In this document: positions 1 to 11,049 of the stretch, piece after piece
How the letters are laid out: every line of letters starts with the position of its first letter
Position numbering within the stretch: the stretch's first letter is position 1
Assembly: GCA_050084515.1 (NCBI GenBank)
Contig: CM114274.1
Location: 35,340,001-35,404,000 of the forward strand
DNA length: 64,000 bases
Source: Blasia pusilla
Taxonomy: Eukaryota > Marchantiophyta > Marchantiopsida > Blasiales
Reading direction: 5' to 3'
Translations under genes and position numbers: made by a program
The notes under the pieces: generated by a model
The model's database searches: none
Told to the model about the DNA's origin: nothing
The model's input: only the letters and a program-made list of their open reading frames with translations

Positions 1-244
1 ATGTTTGTAGTGGTCTTATGATGTCTTTTTTTTTTTTCGCTTGAGGAAAAAGGAGGTTTTTAGAGCCAAATGTGGACCACTACCTACTCTCTTCTAAAGA
101 TTTCATGAATTTGAAAGCAAACAAAAATTTCAAATATGTCAAAATTTTTTGAAAGAGAGGCGGATATGGCCCTTTTTTTTTACGAGAGACTCTCCTCTCT
201 TCCTCTCTTCCTCTCCTCTCTTACTCTCTCCTGCCAGAATACCA
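1..244. other. Left edge, no gene
   Basis: AT-rich flank followed by a pyrimidine-rich CT tract (about 185-235). The recognisable protease sequence of element 1 begins just after the tract. No gag, LTR or primer site of the element is seen here, so element 1 is 5'-truncated or its 5' part was replaced. Confidence 0.5.
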
Positions 245-591
245 GCCCCCGAGCAACGCCTGATGTTGGGGAAAGCGTCATTCAGAGGATTGGGCTTGAC
301 GAGAGCTGATGTGGAGCATTGTCCATTCCGGATACAAACATCCTTGGGTGGAGCAAGTACCACAGAGTATATCACTTGACAGGAGGTCGTGGTGAGGATT
401 CGCCCAAGACATCCTACCGATGAGTCCGTGGTGCGAGCCAAGGCGATAGTGACTGATGCAGAGTCCTACGACGTCTTGGTTGGTAGAGCAGTATTATATC
501 CGATGGGGGTTTCCCAGGATTATTGGGAGGATTCAGTGTCTTATAGACCAGGTTGGCAGTCAGGTGATGGGCGTCTTAGCTCATTATCCGT
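245..591 (+). pseudogene. Retropepsin-like protease remnant, element 1
   Basis: Contains the conserved LMLGKA segment, then a GLGL turn and the downstream ESYDVLVG block followed by a GDGR segment, all matching the proteases of elements 2 and 3. The catalytic D-S-G triplet that precedes LMLGKA in element 2 is missing here because the element is broken just upstream. A TGA near 377 interrupts the frame. Non-functional. Confidence 0.7.
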
Positions 592-1909
592 TTGATTCAT
601 AAGTGTAGTGATCAAGCGACGGCCAGGAGAGATGTGACCTTAGCAGCATTTAGCAGTGCCATCACTTGGCCTAGTGATTTGATTGAGGGATATGTCCATG
701 GAGAGGATACTCCTGTTCTTGACATTTCTATGGAGAGGAGTGTCATGGTAGCCGCATCAGTCCGTGGAGGAGAGGTGTCGCTTTGGGGCTCGACTGAGGA
801 GCTTCGACGCTTAGCCAACGAGCATGTGCAGACCACGTGGAGAGAGATGTTTGCACAAAAGTGTGATAGGTCAGAGGAACCCAAGGTAGCCAGGAGTGCT
901 GCTATGACCCCTTTGGACACCACCCCGATTGTATGGTGCATCCCAGAGAAGGGTATTCAGATGTTGGATCTCTTTGGAGGGATCAACATTGGGTTAGCTG
1001 CTGTTTTTCAGGCTAGAGTGCACGTGCAGCAGTTCTTGTATGTGGAGATTGATGATGTTGCGAGGCGCGCTTCACTTCACCATATGGCGCAATTACGCCT
1101 CCGTTTTCCCGACTTGTTGTCTGTGTCCGCCATTCAGGGTTACCACAGTTCCCTACCGAGGGATATTTTATCGTTGGGGGTGCAGGACTTGGAGCGGGTA
1201 GGGGAATAGACTTGGTCATTTGTGGTTGGCCATGTCAGGGCCAATCGAGTGTTGGATGGGATAGCGGGATAGCGGATTAGCTAACTCTCGGTCCAAGTTT
1301 TTTTGGGAGATGATGTGGATTGTGCAATACTTGCAGGAGCATCAATCTTGTCCTCTAGCATACATTATGGAGAATGTACCGATTTTGGGTGATTCGAGGT
1401 CCTGTGTGGTGACAAGTGCACATCAAATGCGTGCATGGATTGGCCCGGCAGTTTTTTTGGATGCGGTGAGTGTGGATTCACGAGCATATGGCCCGCATCT
1501 TTGGTGGACCAAATTGGTACCACACGAGGTGTTACGCAGAGCATATGCGAGAGTGGAGCACCCCTGCAATTTGTTGGTGGATTCTATATTGGATCCGGGC
1601 CGTCGATCAGAGGCAGTGAGGCTAGATGATAGACCGCCGTTGACTGTGGTCGACAGGATTGGCATGCCACGGGTAGCCTTTCCCACATTGGTGAGTTTTC
1701 TCGCTTCTTATGCATTCAAGGAGGCCGGACCTGGCTTGGTTTGGGATGACCAATTACAGAGGTTGGTGGAGCCCAACGTCGATGAGCAAGAGCGAGCGAT
1801 CGGATTCCCCATAGGAGTGACGGCAGTAGTATCACTATCAGATGCATCACGATGTCATATCTTGGGTCAGGCGATAGACATAAACTGCTTCATATGGATT
1901 TTAGCTTAG
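592..1909 (+). pseudogene. C5 cytosine-specific DNA methyltransferase remnant, element 1
   Basis: A linker region ending in LDTTPIVW precedes motif I (LDLFGGINIGLAA, about 964-1002). An acidic motif II follows (YVEIDD), then a GWPCQG segment with the catalytic Cys at codon 1233-1235 (motif IV). Next come an MENVPILGDSR motif VI-like segment and a C-terminal ERAIGFP plus LGQAIDIN block resembling motifs IX and X. A frameshift at about 1200 and a stop near 1279 break it. Motif order is the standard I to X, unlike the permuted plant DRM enzymes. The class (DNMT3-like or other) cannot be settled by eye. Confidence 0.85.
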
Positions 1910-2244
1910 GAGTAGCTAAACAACGTCGTTTGAGGATGCGGCAGATCACAATAGTTGTGTTGGTGAGCCCGATGCCTATCGAGACTGTTGAGGCAATGGC
2001 TGGGGGCGAGACCCCAGGAGATTGACACACCAAGGATGATCGAGAGAGACACCCTTGGACTTCTTGGGATGTTTGTAGGTACGCCAGGAGATGGTAGCCA
2101 CAACATTGAGCGTGGTTCTGATTACTGCACATGGAGATCCAATTTTATAGTTGGCTGTAGGGGAGCAGTCGAGTTTTGTTGTCTGAGATGGGGTTGCACC
2201 ATAGCAACCACCAACACCTGCGCCGGAGAGTCCTAGTGTAGTCA

Positions 2245-3165
2245 TGATGGAGACTTGGGAGCCAGATAGGGGCCCTAAGTTGACAGGAAGAGATCGGCAC
2301 CGGATACACCAGTTTCTTAGGAGTTATAGGAGTTGTTTTGCATTTAATATGCATGATTTGAGTACGCTGAAGGGTCCAGGGATCCGCATTGAGTTGTTGA
2401 GTGACACGCCTATCTTTTGACGACCCTACAGGTATAGTGACATGGACTTGGTTGGAGCAGAACTAGTGGAGATGTCGCATGGAGAGTATGCATCTGCCAC
2501 TATCATGCCCACCGAGAAGGATGTGCATGGCAACTGGACAAATGGGCGGATGTGTGGAGATTATCGACCTATCAATTGGAAAACGAAGTCCGGTAGGTAT
2601 GCCATGCCCACTCCTGAGGAAATCGTTGATGCTATTGAGCATGTAAAAGTCTTCAATTTGTTAGATCTTCGAGTTGAATACCATCAGCTGCCTATCAGAT
2701 TGGAGGAGACACAAAAGATGACATTTTGGGGTATCGATCCTCACGGGTTGCTTGTAGTAGAAGCGGTTCTTAACATTTGAGTTAAAGAACGCCACGGCTG
2801 AGTTTCAGAGGGTCATGGATAGGATCTTGGCACGCCTGGATTTTGCTAGGTTTTATATTGATGACATCGTAGTCTTTAGCGCCATGGTTGAGGAGCATGA
2901 GCGACATCTAGAGGAGGTGTTTCGACGATTGTAGTTACATGGGCTGAAGCTACATCCAGGTAAGTGCAAGTTCTTCTATGACGAGATTGAGTACTTGGGT
3001 CATACGATATACCTAGGTGGCCTTGGTGTGCAGTAGACAAAGGTAGAGGCTATTTCACGCATTCCACACCCTACAAATATGAGTCGAGCTCGTGCATTCA
3101 TGGGATTGGCAAACTTCTATTGACTGTACGTCAAGGGTTTTGGCTCGATTGCAAAGCCGCTGACC
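2245..3165 (+). pseudogene. Reverse transcriptase remnant, element 1
   Basis: Shows the gypsy RT blocks MCGDYRPIN, LDLRVEYHQLPI, AEFQRVMDRIL and the active-site YIDDIVVF (about 2848-2880), then LHPGKCKFF, EYLGH and the AFMGLANFY block. Stops and frameshifts occur around 2760, 2934 and 3034. The order directly downstream of the methyltransferase is the same as in element 3. Confidence 0.88.
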
Positions 3166-3680
3166 TTGCTGACCAAGGTGGATCAAGAGTGGCACTAGAG
3201 GGATGAGCAGGAGAGAGCATTTCAGATGCTCATTGACATATTGATGTCCGCGTCCATATTGAGGAGACCAATGAGGGGGCATCCTTTCTTGTTGCATATC
3301 GATCGGAGCATGTTAGGGCTTGGAATCGTGCTCACCAGCATGACGATGATGGTAGAGAGTTTATAGTGGCTTACGCTAGTCGCTCAAACAACGCCGTAGA
3401 GGCAAAATATAGGTCGTATGAGGGTGAGTTCTTGGCTGCACTGTGGGCTGTCGCACATTTCAGAGGTTATCTATTCGGAAATCCCTTTACCATCAAAACT
3501 GATCAGCAGCCACTTAAGTGGTTGATGGAGTCCGACAAGCTTACAGGGAAGCTTGCGAGGTGGGCTCTTTTGTTGCAGGAGTATGATTTCCAGATGGGGC
3601 ATAGACCTGGGTTGCTCAAACACGATGTAGATGGTTTGAGCCGTAATCCATGCCTGAGTCAGCGAGATGCGAGTGAAGCT
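3166..3680 (+). pseudogene. RNase H domain remnant, element 1
   Basis: Contains YASRSNNA, SYEGEFLAALWAV and TDQQPLKWLM, the usual gypsy RNase H segments, followed by the HRPGLLKHDVDGLSRNPC tether. A TAG at about 3196-3198, directly after EWH, sits at the same aligned position as a TAG in element 3. Confidence 0.85.
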
Positions 3681-5030
3681 CGTTGGCATGGTGAGAGTGA
3701 TGAGGAGTTGGTGCCAGGATGGCATGCGTCAGCCTATTTGGGCTTGTTGCATATGGAGAGCCAGATTTCTTACACTTCGATGGCGAGGTCTCATGGAGAG
3801 TCCTTAGATCCAGAGGCCAGTGAGAAGACGACCGGTGGTTGTGACATTCACGACGATGGTTTGGTCTTGGAATGTATGCGTATTGGCAACGTTGCAAGTA
3901 TAGTGGGTGCTAGAGAGCGGGATCGGATCCAACAGTGAGCCAGAAAATTTTGGTGGGAGGAAACACAAGTATTGCGAGTGTGGGAGGATGGTAGAGTGCA
4001 TGTAGTGCCTTATCCTTTGCATAGAGCACGTTTGGTGGGTCATGCCCACGAGGAGCTGGGTCATTTTGGAGTGAAGCGGACATATAGCTTGCTGTAGATT
4101 CAGTATTGGTGCTGAGGCATGCAGACTGACGTTCAGCAGTTTGTTGCTAGATGCATGGTGTGTGATCGAGTCTGAGCATCGTTCAATGCTTTGACTCCAC
4201 AGTTGCATCCACTTCCAATGATGGATTTAGGTTCTAGATGGATTTTGTATTTTTCAAGACCTTTGCCTTTGACAAAGCACCATGGTCGCTATGTGTTGGT
4301 GATGGTCGAGCACTTCTTGAAGTGGATAGAGTTGGTTGCATTGCCTGACAAAGCGAGTGAGGGAGTAGCGTATGCCTTCCTAGATTGGGTGCTAAGTCAT
4401 TACGGCGCACCAGTTGAGGTGTTGACCGACCAGGGTATAAAGTTCCGTGGGGAGTTTCAGGCCTTGTGTGATCAAATACTGATCGACCACCGCACTACTT
4501 CGCGAGATCATCCTGAGACGGATGGACTAGCGGAGCGGGTTGTGCAAACGGTGAAGAGAGGACTACGCAAGTATGGCTTGCAGAGAGGTCACCTAGGAGA
4601 TTGGGACCTCCAATTGCAGTGGTTGCCGATGGTATAAAAATTTAGCATGCAAGCATGTTTCGCGTCTTTCTCACCGTACTTGCTTTTGTATGGCTGAGAG
4701 CCAGATTTACCTACGGCCATCCGTTGAGATGTTGGTGAGGTGTTGAACCTTGATAACCCTGATGTATGGATGCGAGCATGTTCTCAAAGGGCTGAGTTGT
4801 TCTGGAGAGTGATGCCCATGGCGTTTGAGAACTTGGCGATTGCGCAACATCGGGATACATTGAGGTATGCGACTATTCGAGGAGGTGGTTATCGACCTAC
4901 GATCCAGAGGTTTCATCAAGGAGACTATCTCTACTTGCAACATACGGCACCCACGACGTTAGATGTGACTACACGACACACCATCTTGAGAGTGCATGAG
5001 GTTTTTCCATGAGGTGTTCTCTTATTTGGA
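3681..5030 (+). pseudogene. Integrase (DDE) remnant, element 1
   Basis: Has an HHCC-type zinc-binding region (HAHEELGHFG and RCMVCD), then the catalytic core with LVMVEHF, an LTDQG segment (second Asp) and a DGLAERVVQTVKR segment (catalytic Glu). The first Asp appears lost, as YFSRPLPL replaces VDFAGPLPL of element 3. A C-terminal DTLRYATIRGGGYRP region follows. The frame is broken at several places (about 3936, 4098, 4636, 5010). Confidence 0.87.
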
Positions 5031-5145
5031 GGGACGCGATGGTATGGTTTGGAAGGACCTCGTGTGTAACTGTGCGCCGTGTCACCTTCCGAACATTGTC
5101 GGTACAGTTGACCCGAGCTTAGCAGTAGTTCATACAAGCTTGCGA

Positions 5146-5283
5146 TGTATGTTGTGTGGTTCTGCCCGCGGTGCAACCACTATGCTAGTCTACGATGGAT
5201 GTTCGAGAGGATGGTATATGTCATGTTTGACCCCACCTCTCACTAGGGTTCCTCAGGGACGATGGACATTTAATTGCAGATGA
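5146..5283 (+). pseudogene. C-terminal PHD-like zinc finger remnant, element 1
   Basis: The tail has CMLCGSARG at the first Cys pair, then DGCSRGW, CLTPPLTRVPQGRW and a final Cys. Compared with elements 3 and 4 it is a C4HC3 PHD finger in which one Cys of the second pair and the His have become Tyr and the last CPRC has decayed. It lies directly after the integrase C-terminus, where chromoviruses carry a chromodomain. Confidence 0.7.
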
Positions 5284-5819
5284 CACAAAGAAATTGGTGA
5301 AATTTCTACATGCATATACAAATACTCCATAGAAAATAATTGGACGACAACACACTTCTCAGGAATGATATTATCTACATGTCAAAATATTTTTGAAAGA
5401 CCAGTTCCGAACTCCCTCCAAGTTGAGTTCCTGGGTATTGCATGACATTTGGTTTTCATAAATAATAAATATAATTACTCTTTAGGATTTTGAAAATCAA
5501 TTATTTTCTATAAAAATGTTTCATTAAAATTGTGTTTATTCTTTGAAAATTCAACTCTTAGCTATCAAGAGTTTTTAATAAATTTCAACTTAGTTCACCC
5601 TCTACATTTCATTTTGATCACCATTATCACTTGACTAATATCCAAGTGAATATTAATCACTTGATGAATATCAAATGTAACATCTAAATGAAATTTTTTT
5701 ACCTAAGTAGTTTTCTTTTTTAAAAGGATATGCATATGATATGCATGTACTATGTTACATTCCTTCAACATTGACAAGGATGACAATATATATGAATATA
5801 CATAAACACACACACACAC
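5284..5819. other. AT-rich intergenic DNA
   Basis: No coding sequence recognised. It ends in a (CA)n tract at about 5805-5819. The B repeat and LTR expected after the PHD codons (see element 3) are not present. Confidence 0.6.
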
Positions 5820-6048
5820 CAAGGTTGCACACGGACAAAGTCTGTGTCCGCGGACTTATGTCCGTCCTATGGACGAACATGTTTGTGCGGGCCTGGGTAT
5901 CCGAGGCCTGCAACCCAAGCTCGCACCCATTGCGTGGCTCGCAACCTGGTCTGGGGCGGGTTGCTTGGCGGACTGCGGGCTCAACGGCAGGCGCATGCTG
6001 GGCACGTCCGTCGACATGTCCGGACTTGTCTATTTTTGTGCAACCATG
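5820..6048. mobile_element. hAT-like MITE, copy A
   Basis: Starts CAAGGTTGCAC and ends GTGCAACCATG, near-perfect inverted termini. GGACAAAGTC and GGACTTGTC subterminal motifs are shared with three other copies in the window. The interior is GC-rich and has no credible gene. No clear target-site duplication is visible here. The 8-bp duplications of the copies at 44916 and 58192 put the family in the hAT-like group. Confidence 0.75.
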
Positions 6049-6189
6049 ATGGATACTAACTCTGTCATAGGGATCATTCAAAAATTATCCAAGAAACTTT
6101 AAAGAGATCATATTTATGGTCCCATGTGAAGTGATGAAGCATAATACAACCAACATGCGGCCCTTTGATAAGGGTAGGTGAGACAAAAA

Positions 6190-6530
6190 TTTGTAGTTCA
6201 TACAAACCAACACTAGTTTCTTTGGAGGGGAAGTTTTGGGAGGAGAGAAAAATGCCCTTGTTTGTATACGAGATGGGACTGAAATACAAACCACCAACCA
6301 CCAGTAGTTTATATACCAAGATAGTCGCACAAAGAGAAGAAAATATATGAGTACACAAGATGAAATACAAACCACCATTAGTTTGTATACCAAGAAGAAA
6401 ATATGATGATAGCCACACAGATAAGAGAAAATACAAACGGAGAAAATACTAGGGAGGGGAAGTTGTGTAACTAGAGAAAAAATGCCCATATCAAAACGAG
6501 TTTGTATACAAGGTATACACCACAGAGAGG
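6190..6530. repeat. Imperfect tandem repeat, 70-80 bp period
   Basis: The motif ATACAAACCACCA followed by TAGTTTGTATACCAAGA recurs near 6205, 6282, 6363 and 6432, with a partial copy near 6500. Each unit contains a short palindrome around GTATAC. No coding potential is evident. Confidence 0.55.
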
Positions 6531-7564
6531 ATACTGTACCGGAACTAACAGACTACCCCGGAAATTAATTTCAGATTTATTTCATCTAACCCTCTGAGTC
6601 ATAGGCATTTTGTAGTGTCAATGTCTAAAGATCCGGTCGGTTCAGATTTAAGTGCATATTTGAGCAAATAGAAGGACCAATCAATATTTGTTACCCGTTG
6701 TATGTTCATATGGGCTCCCTATAGTAGCAATAGCAGAGAGTGGTAGGGTATTATATTACAGTGTTTTGTAGATGGACGAAAATCATTCCATTTCATGGTT
6801 GTGGAATCAATACATGGTTCAACTCTCAGGTTTGGAGGTGTGTAATGAACAAGTAAATGGAAAAGGTAATCTTTTTGTCAAAACGTATGAAGTTCGCTCC
6901 CAATAGATCACTGTTTCTCCAAAAGAAAAGGGATAGTTTGTAAAAATTTCAAAATAAATGCTTCTGAGTAGTTTTATAACTCAATCACCAAGGAAAGTAT
7001 CTTCATTAGTACAATAAGATTATATGATTTTTCCCTCCGAAGACTCTTCTCAAGAGCTTCATGCTTTATCTTTCTTTATTTCCACTCCTTGAAGACAATA
7101 CTTGATCTTTCAACCTCTTTGTCTTCTCAATGGAGCTTCATTCCAATTCACAACAAAGCTTCAACCACTTCAACACTCAAAAAATTTTCATCCAAAATCT
7201 CTAGAAAGTCTTTTTCGCTTTACTTTATATGCAAGTCTTATCAAAACCCGAGTCTTCAATCTTCAACCATGAAGACTTTTCTTGAAATCTGTATAAAAGA
7301 AAGAACGAACTACGCAATTTACAACATTGCGGGTATCACAAGGTGCGGGAAAACCTAGTCGGAAATAAAGCTTATGGTTCACTTTTTGGATAATACATAT
7401 TCCTTCCTTACATCTGTGTAGTTTCTTATTAAGACATACTAATAAAGAATGTCATCTAAAGAGATCGTACATGAATTATCTAAGCTAGATGAAACACAGA
7501 GAGGATTAACAAGAATATGTGTAGTTATTTATGATATAATCTGATGAATATGTGATTCATGAAT
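6531..7564. other. AT-rich intergenic DNA, no gene recognised
   Basis: Only short open frames without recognisable domains. Nothing annotated. Confidence 0.5.
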
Positions 7565-7990
7565 CTATAGTATCCTGTGGCAATGCAGGTTGCCTGGACC
7601 CTGGAGCTCATAGCGCAGCAAATAATGAAGAGTTCTATCAAGTATTTTTGGCCCTCCAAATATGAAATTTGATAGAAATAAATGTAATATAATGTGGAAT
7701 AAGTGAGCACATTTTGCGTGAGCATCTTGCCATGTAAATGATGAATTGAAGTTCTTTTGCAAGGATTGAATATGATCATACTCATGCCACCGAGTGGCTG
7801 ACACTTTTTCATATGTTAAGGTAAGATAAAAGTGGGGTATGCCCCACTTATGAACCATAGCTTTGAGGTCTTTCAAATGCTTGCGATGCCATGAAGGACT
7901 ATGTGGAATCTGTGGATTCATAGAGTATTTTGATAAATAGCAATATAAATCCTCTTCAAGAAGGTTTGTCTCGTCTCAGCTTGTCTAGCT
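7565..7990 (-). pseudogene. Helitron Rep (HUH nuclease) fragment
   Basis: A minus-strand frame reads WHRKHLKDLKAMVHKWGIP, then FYLTLTYEK and finally RYELQGPGNLHCHRIL. The arrangement matches the Helitron-like N-terminal Rep domain, in which a G.P.FFLT strand precedes an EFQ.RG.PH.H segment holding the HxH catalytic pair of the rolling-circle nuclease. No helicase domain follows, so this is a fragment of an autonomous Helitron. Identification is by motif pattern only. Confidence 0.6.
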
Positions 7991-7999
7991 CTCGGTTCA

Positions 8000-10700
8000 A
8001 TATGAAGGATCTACTAGAGAAGCATAATAGATTGGATTGCCTTAATTAGTTGGTACATGCATTAACAAAGAGTAAGTTTTATAGAGGGAGAATACACTAA
8101 ACATGTGCCAACAAGGGAGATAAATACTGTCACAACAGTAGTAAAACTTCACAAAGTTGAGATTTTGGACAAAATTGAGGGGAAGGTTGATGTGTTCGTC
8201 TGTCTATGAGAAAGCTACAATGAGAACGTGTGGGAGTTCCTTGGCAAGTATCTTATCGCTTTTGATGATTCTCGTCTTCGTTGTTGGCTTTCTGTGCAAT
8301 AATTTTCTCCCTTGGCTTTGTTCTTATCTCCGTCTGGACTCCCACTTCAGCTTGAATTTTTCGGAAAAGTACATAGTGGGCATAGAGGGAAGTCAAATAG
8401 TCTCTGACATCCTTAGCAGTATCTGTATTAAGGACATTGTTGTCGAGTGTGATTTTGTTCCTCATGGAGCTCCCATTTTGTCTCACTTTATAACCTTCAT
8501 TTGGTGCTATTCGGTTAGTTGTGGATCTGCGGCCTTTTCTTGCGTGCTCTATCAGTAGATTAGATGAGTATAGCACAGAAGGCTCGGGAATTCAAAAGAG
8601 ATTTTGTTGAGATTTCCTCACGAAATTTTTTATGGTTCAATTTTTTGGTTAGTCGTTACCATTCTTTTTTTTACACGTTCTGTCACCTCTTAACGACAAC
8701 CTACTCTATTGCTTTTGTGGTGATACTTGAATGGATAATAGTTGGGGTGCTAGCTTTTGGGACAATACTATGCTACTTCCTTAGCATCGCCTGCTAACTA
8801 GGAGTCCACTACATTAACCTCCCCTGGGTTTTTATCTTTGCAAAGTGATCATGGAGAGGATTTATTAACAACGCTCTTCTTTCTTTCACTTTTTGTTGTG
8901 ACCTTATTCTTGGCTTATAGTATGATTTCCTCCCAACTCCTTCCCGATGGATTCTTTCCCACACATGTAGCCATGCCAACCAGAGATAGCCAACATTAAG
9001 TAATGACGAACAACACCTGAAGACGAGTTGGAGTCATGACCGATGCACCCGCTGTCTCATACAAGAGAGCTTACAAACTAGCAACCATTTGAAGTGAGCA
9101 GTCCCTTGGTGCTTCCTTGTGCACAAAATTACTTCACATTAGTGCAACCTACACAATAAGATAGAAAGAGGGAAAATTGATATTGAAACGCAGACGGTTT
9201 TGAGTAAGAATTGATACAGATGTGCAAACAACTAAGAGAAGTTGAAGGTTTCAATATCATTCTGCAATGAAGAAAGCAAGAGTGGAGATAGGCATCTCCA
9301 CAAGTATGCAAAAGTCCCCATTAAGCCCTCCCTCACCATGGAAAATAGTTAAATCCCAGATATAGTCATCAAGTTTCAATTTTTCTTCTAAGTCACGAGC
9401 TGATTGAATTTTTGTGGTCTACTAACCATATCCTTGTTGTTCATACGACAGTCATTTACAGTGTGCAACTCATACATATGTGATGACTACTACACTGACC
9501 TCATAATCAAACTTATACATCAGTTACAATTAGCCACGAACAGGTATTCACAGATCCACATCTTAGCTTCGGACGGGCAAGTACTCTATAGATACATCCC
9601 ACTCCAACTTAGAATTTATAAATATATATGGACAACAATCTCATTAGGAGGAAAATTGACAACTCTTGTACATTTTGTACTTGTTGCATATGACTAGCTC
9701 TACAAATTATCTTGGAGGACCCCTCCATAGACCAATCCTTGCAAGTGAGTGATAGTCTTACTTGAAGACTTGTTCCAACGCATTTAGGAGATCCTATGCC
9801 TTTAATAAGAGAGATTAAAGCTTCATAGAACCTGTGTCCGAGAAAGAATTTCCTTGCAAAGGAAGCTTGCATGTAAACCTTATTGCTATGCTTGGTCAAC
9901 TTCAAATGAACATCTACTCAAATGGAGAGATGAATTTTCCAACACATTCAAAAAGATGCAATATTGTGGTTATTGTGGCCAAGTTCTTTATTGCAATCCT
10001 CAATCTAAGATGTCTATGATCCAATCTGCAACATATCCACCTTAAGCATTGTGTAATGGATTTTTAAGGAACTACATTCTATCACGCGTAGGATATTTCC
10101 GTGTATGTGATCAATATACCTCAAGACAACCATTTATTGAACTTAATGTTTATGTAACACATGCCTATATTAGACACATACTCACTGTCAATCCCCTTGA
10201 GCTTCAACTTATATCTATTGTCGACTCGCGAATAGGTATTGAGGCAAAATACAATGGCTTCAACAAGGGTTTTTTCTCTGTATGTTCACCTCTGGATTCT
10301 CCCCTTGTTGGCTTTAAGGGTGCTAGAGGCGATTCGGATGTTTTGGCCCTTCGCAAATTCCATCACACAATAAAGCAATCCTTTCAAACTCCCACGATCA
10401 AGCTCTTACGTCCCCAATGATTGGGGACGAATGAAGAGTAAGCGTTTAGGATGGGTGAATCCTTGGTGACGGTGACCATGAGTAGTATGATTACATGTGT
10501 CAATCAAACTATTTGCCACTGGCTTGAAGCTCAGTTTGACCAGAAAGGGGCAACGCTTGCAGGAGATGATGATCTACGAAAGGAACAACTACAAGATGAA
10601 GCTTAGAAGGTTTGAGTGCAGCAATAGAACATAGATTCAAGATGACTGAGTAAGCGCAAGCGTCAATGAAAATAGGAAGGAGGAAAAAAAATCAGAGCCA
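8000..10700. other. Intergenic DNA, no gene recognised
   Basis: Several open frames of 60-130 codons on both strands lack recognisable motifs and neighbours. Probably decayed repeat DNA. Confidence 0.5.
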
Positions 10701-10779
10701 TAGTAGAGATTAAAGATGATGGATAAGTAAAGGACCTGAGAAAACGGAGACATTCGCAAAATCTGGAGAGCAAAAAGCC

Positions 10780-11020
10780 GCAATCAAGATCCGAGGCACA
10801 ATGCCGCAATTAGGATCCGAGGCACAAAACCTCCAGCTAGATGCACAAAGCCACAAAGAAGACGCAGAGTGAACAAAGGCCCCAATGGACAAAGCCCCCA
10901 AATAGAGACCACTGAACGAGATCAGAAGAAAGAAATCCAAGAGCAAGATCCGAGGCACAAAAGCCGCAAGCAAGATGCAGAGAGCACAAAGCCACGAAGA
11001 AGACCCGGAGTGAACACGAT
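10780..11020. repeat. Imperfect direct repeats around GATCCGAGGCACAA
   Basis: GATCCGAGGCACAA occurs near 10788, 10817 and 10948. A longer unit running from it through GCACAAAGCCAC, then AAGAAGAC and GAGTGAACA occurs twice (about 10817-10875 and 10948-11015). This is a two-copy local duplication. No gene is recognised. Confidence 0.6.
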
Positions 11021-11049
11021 GATCATGCAATGCAATGAGAACAACAAGC

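Larger units (their letters stand above)
245..5283 (+). mobile_element. Element 1: degenerate Ty3/gypsy-type retrotransposon with DNA methyltransferase and PHD finger
   Basis: Consecutive frames give aspartic protease, C5 cytosine methyltransferase, reverse transcriptase, RNase H, integrase and a C-terminal PHD-like finger, in the same order as element 3 (46241-56056). The coding sequence is broken by many stops and frameshifts. Several stops look like decayed CG or CAG/CAA codons when compared with element 3 (for example CGA to TGA in the integrase near 4695). Gag and both LTRs are absent, and the 3' end stops just after the PHD codons, so both ends are truncated. This is the oldest-looking of the larger copies. 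Confidence 0.9.

Noticed and set aside
3190-3200. Possible reassignment of TAG to an amino acid, because of repeated in-frame TAG codons in the retroelements
   Set aside because: The host genes (GTF2H2, TBL, RING-PHD) use standard stops and have no internal TAG, and the retroelements also contain TGA and frameshifts. Ordinary decay explains most of it.
5844-6102. Overlapping open frames of 70-120 codons near 5740-6100
   Set aside because: They lie in or across a hAT-like MITE, have no domain, and arise from its GC-rich interior.
8157-8797. Hydrophobic open frames resembling membrane proteins
   Set aside because: AT-rich DNA readily yields Phe/Leu-rich frames. No homology, no splice or start context, no conserved motif.
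10049-10420. 123-codon open frame
   Set aside because: No recognisable domain, no homologous copy in the window and no convincing start context.
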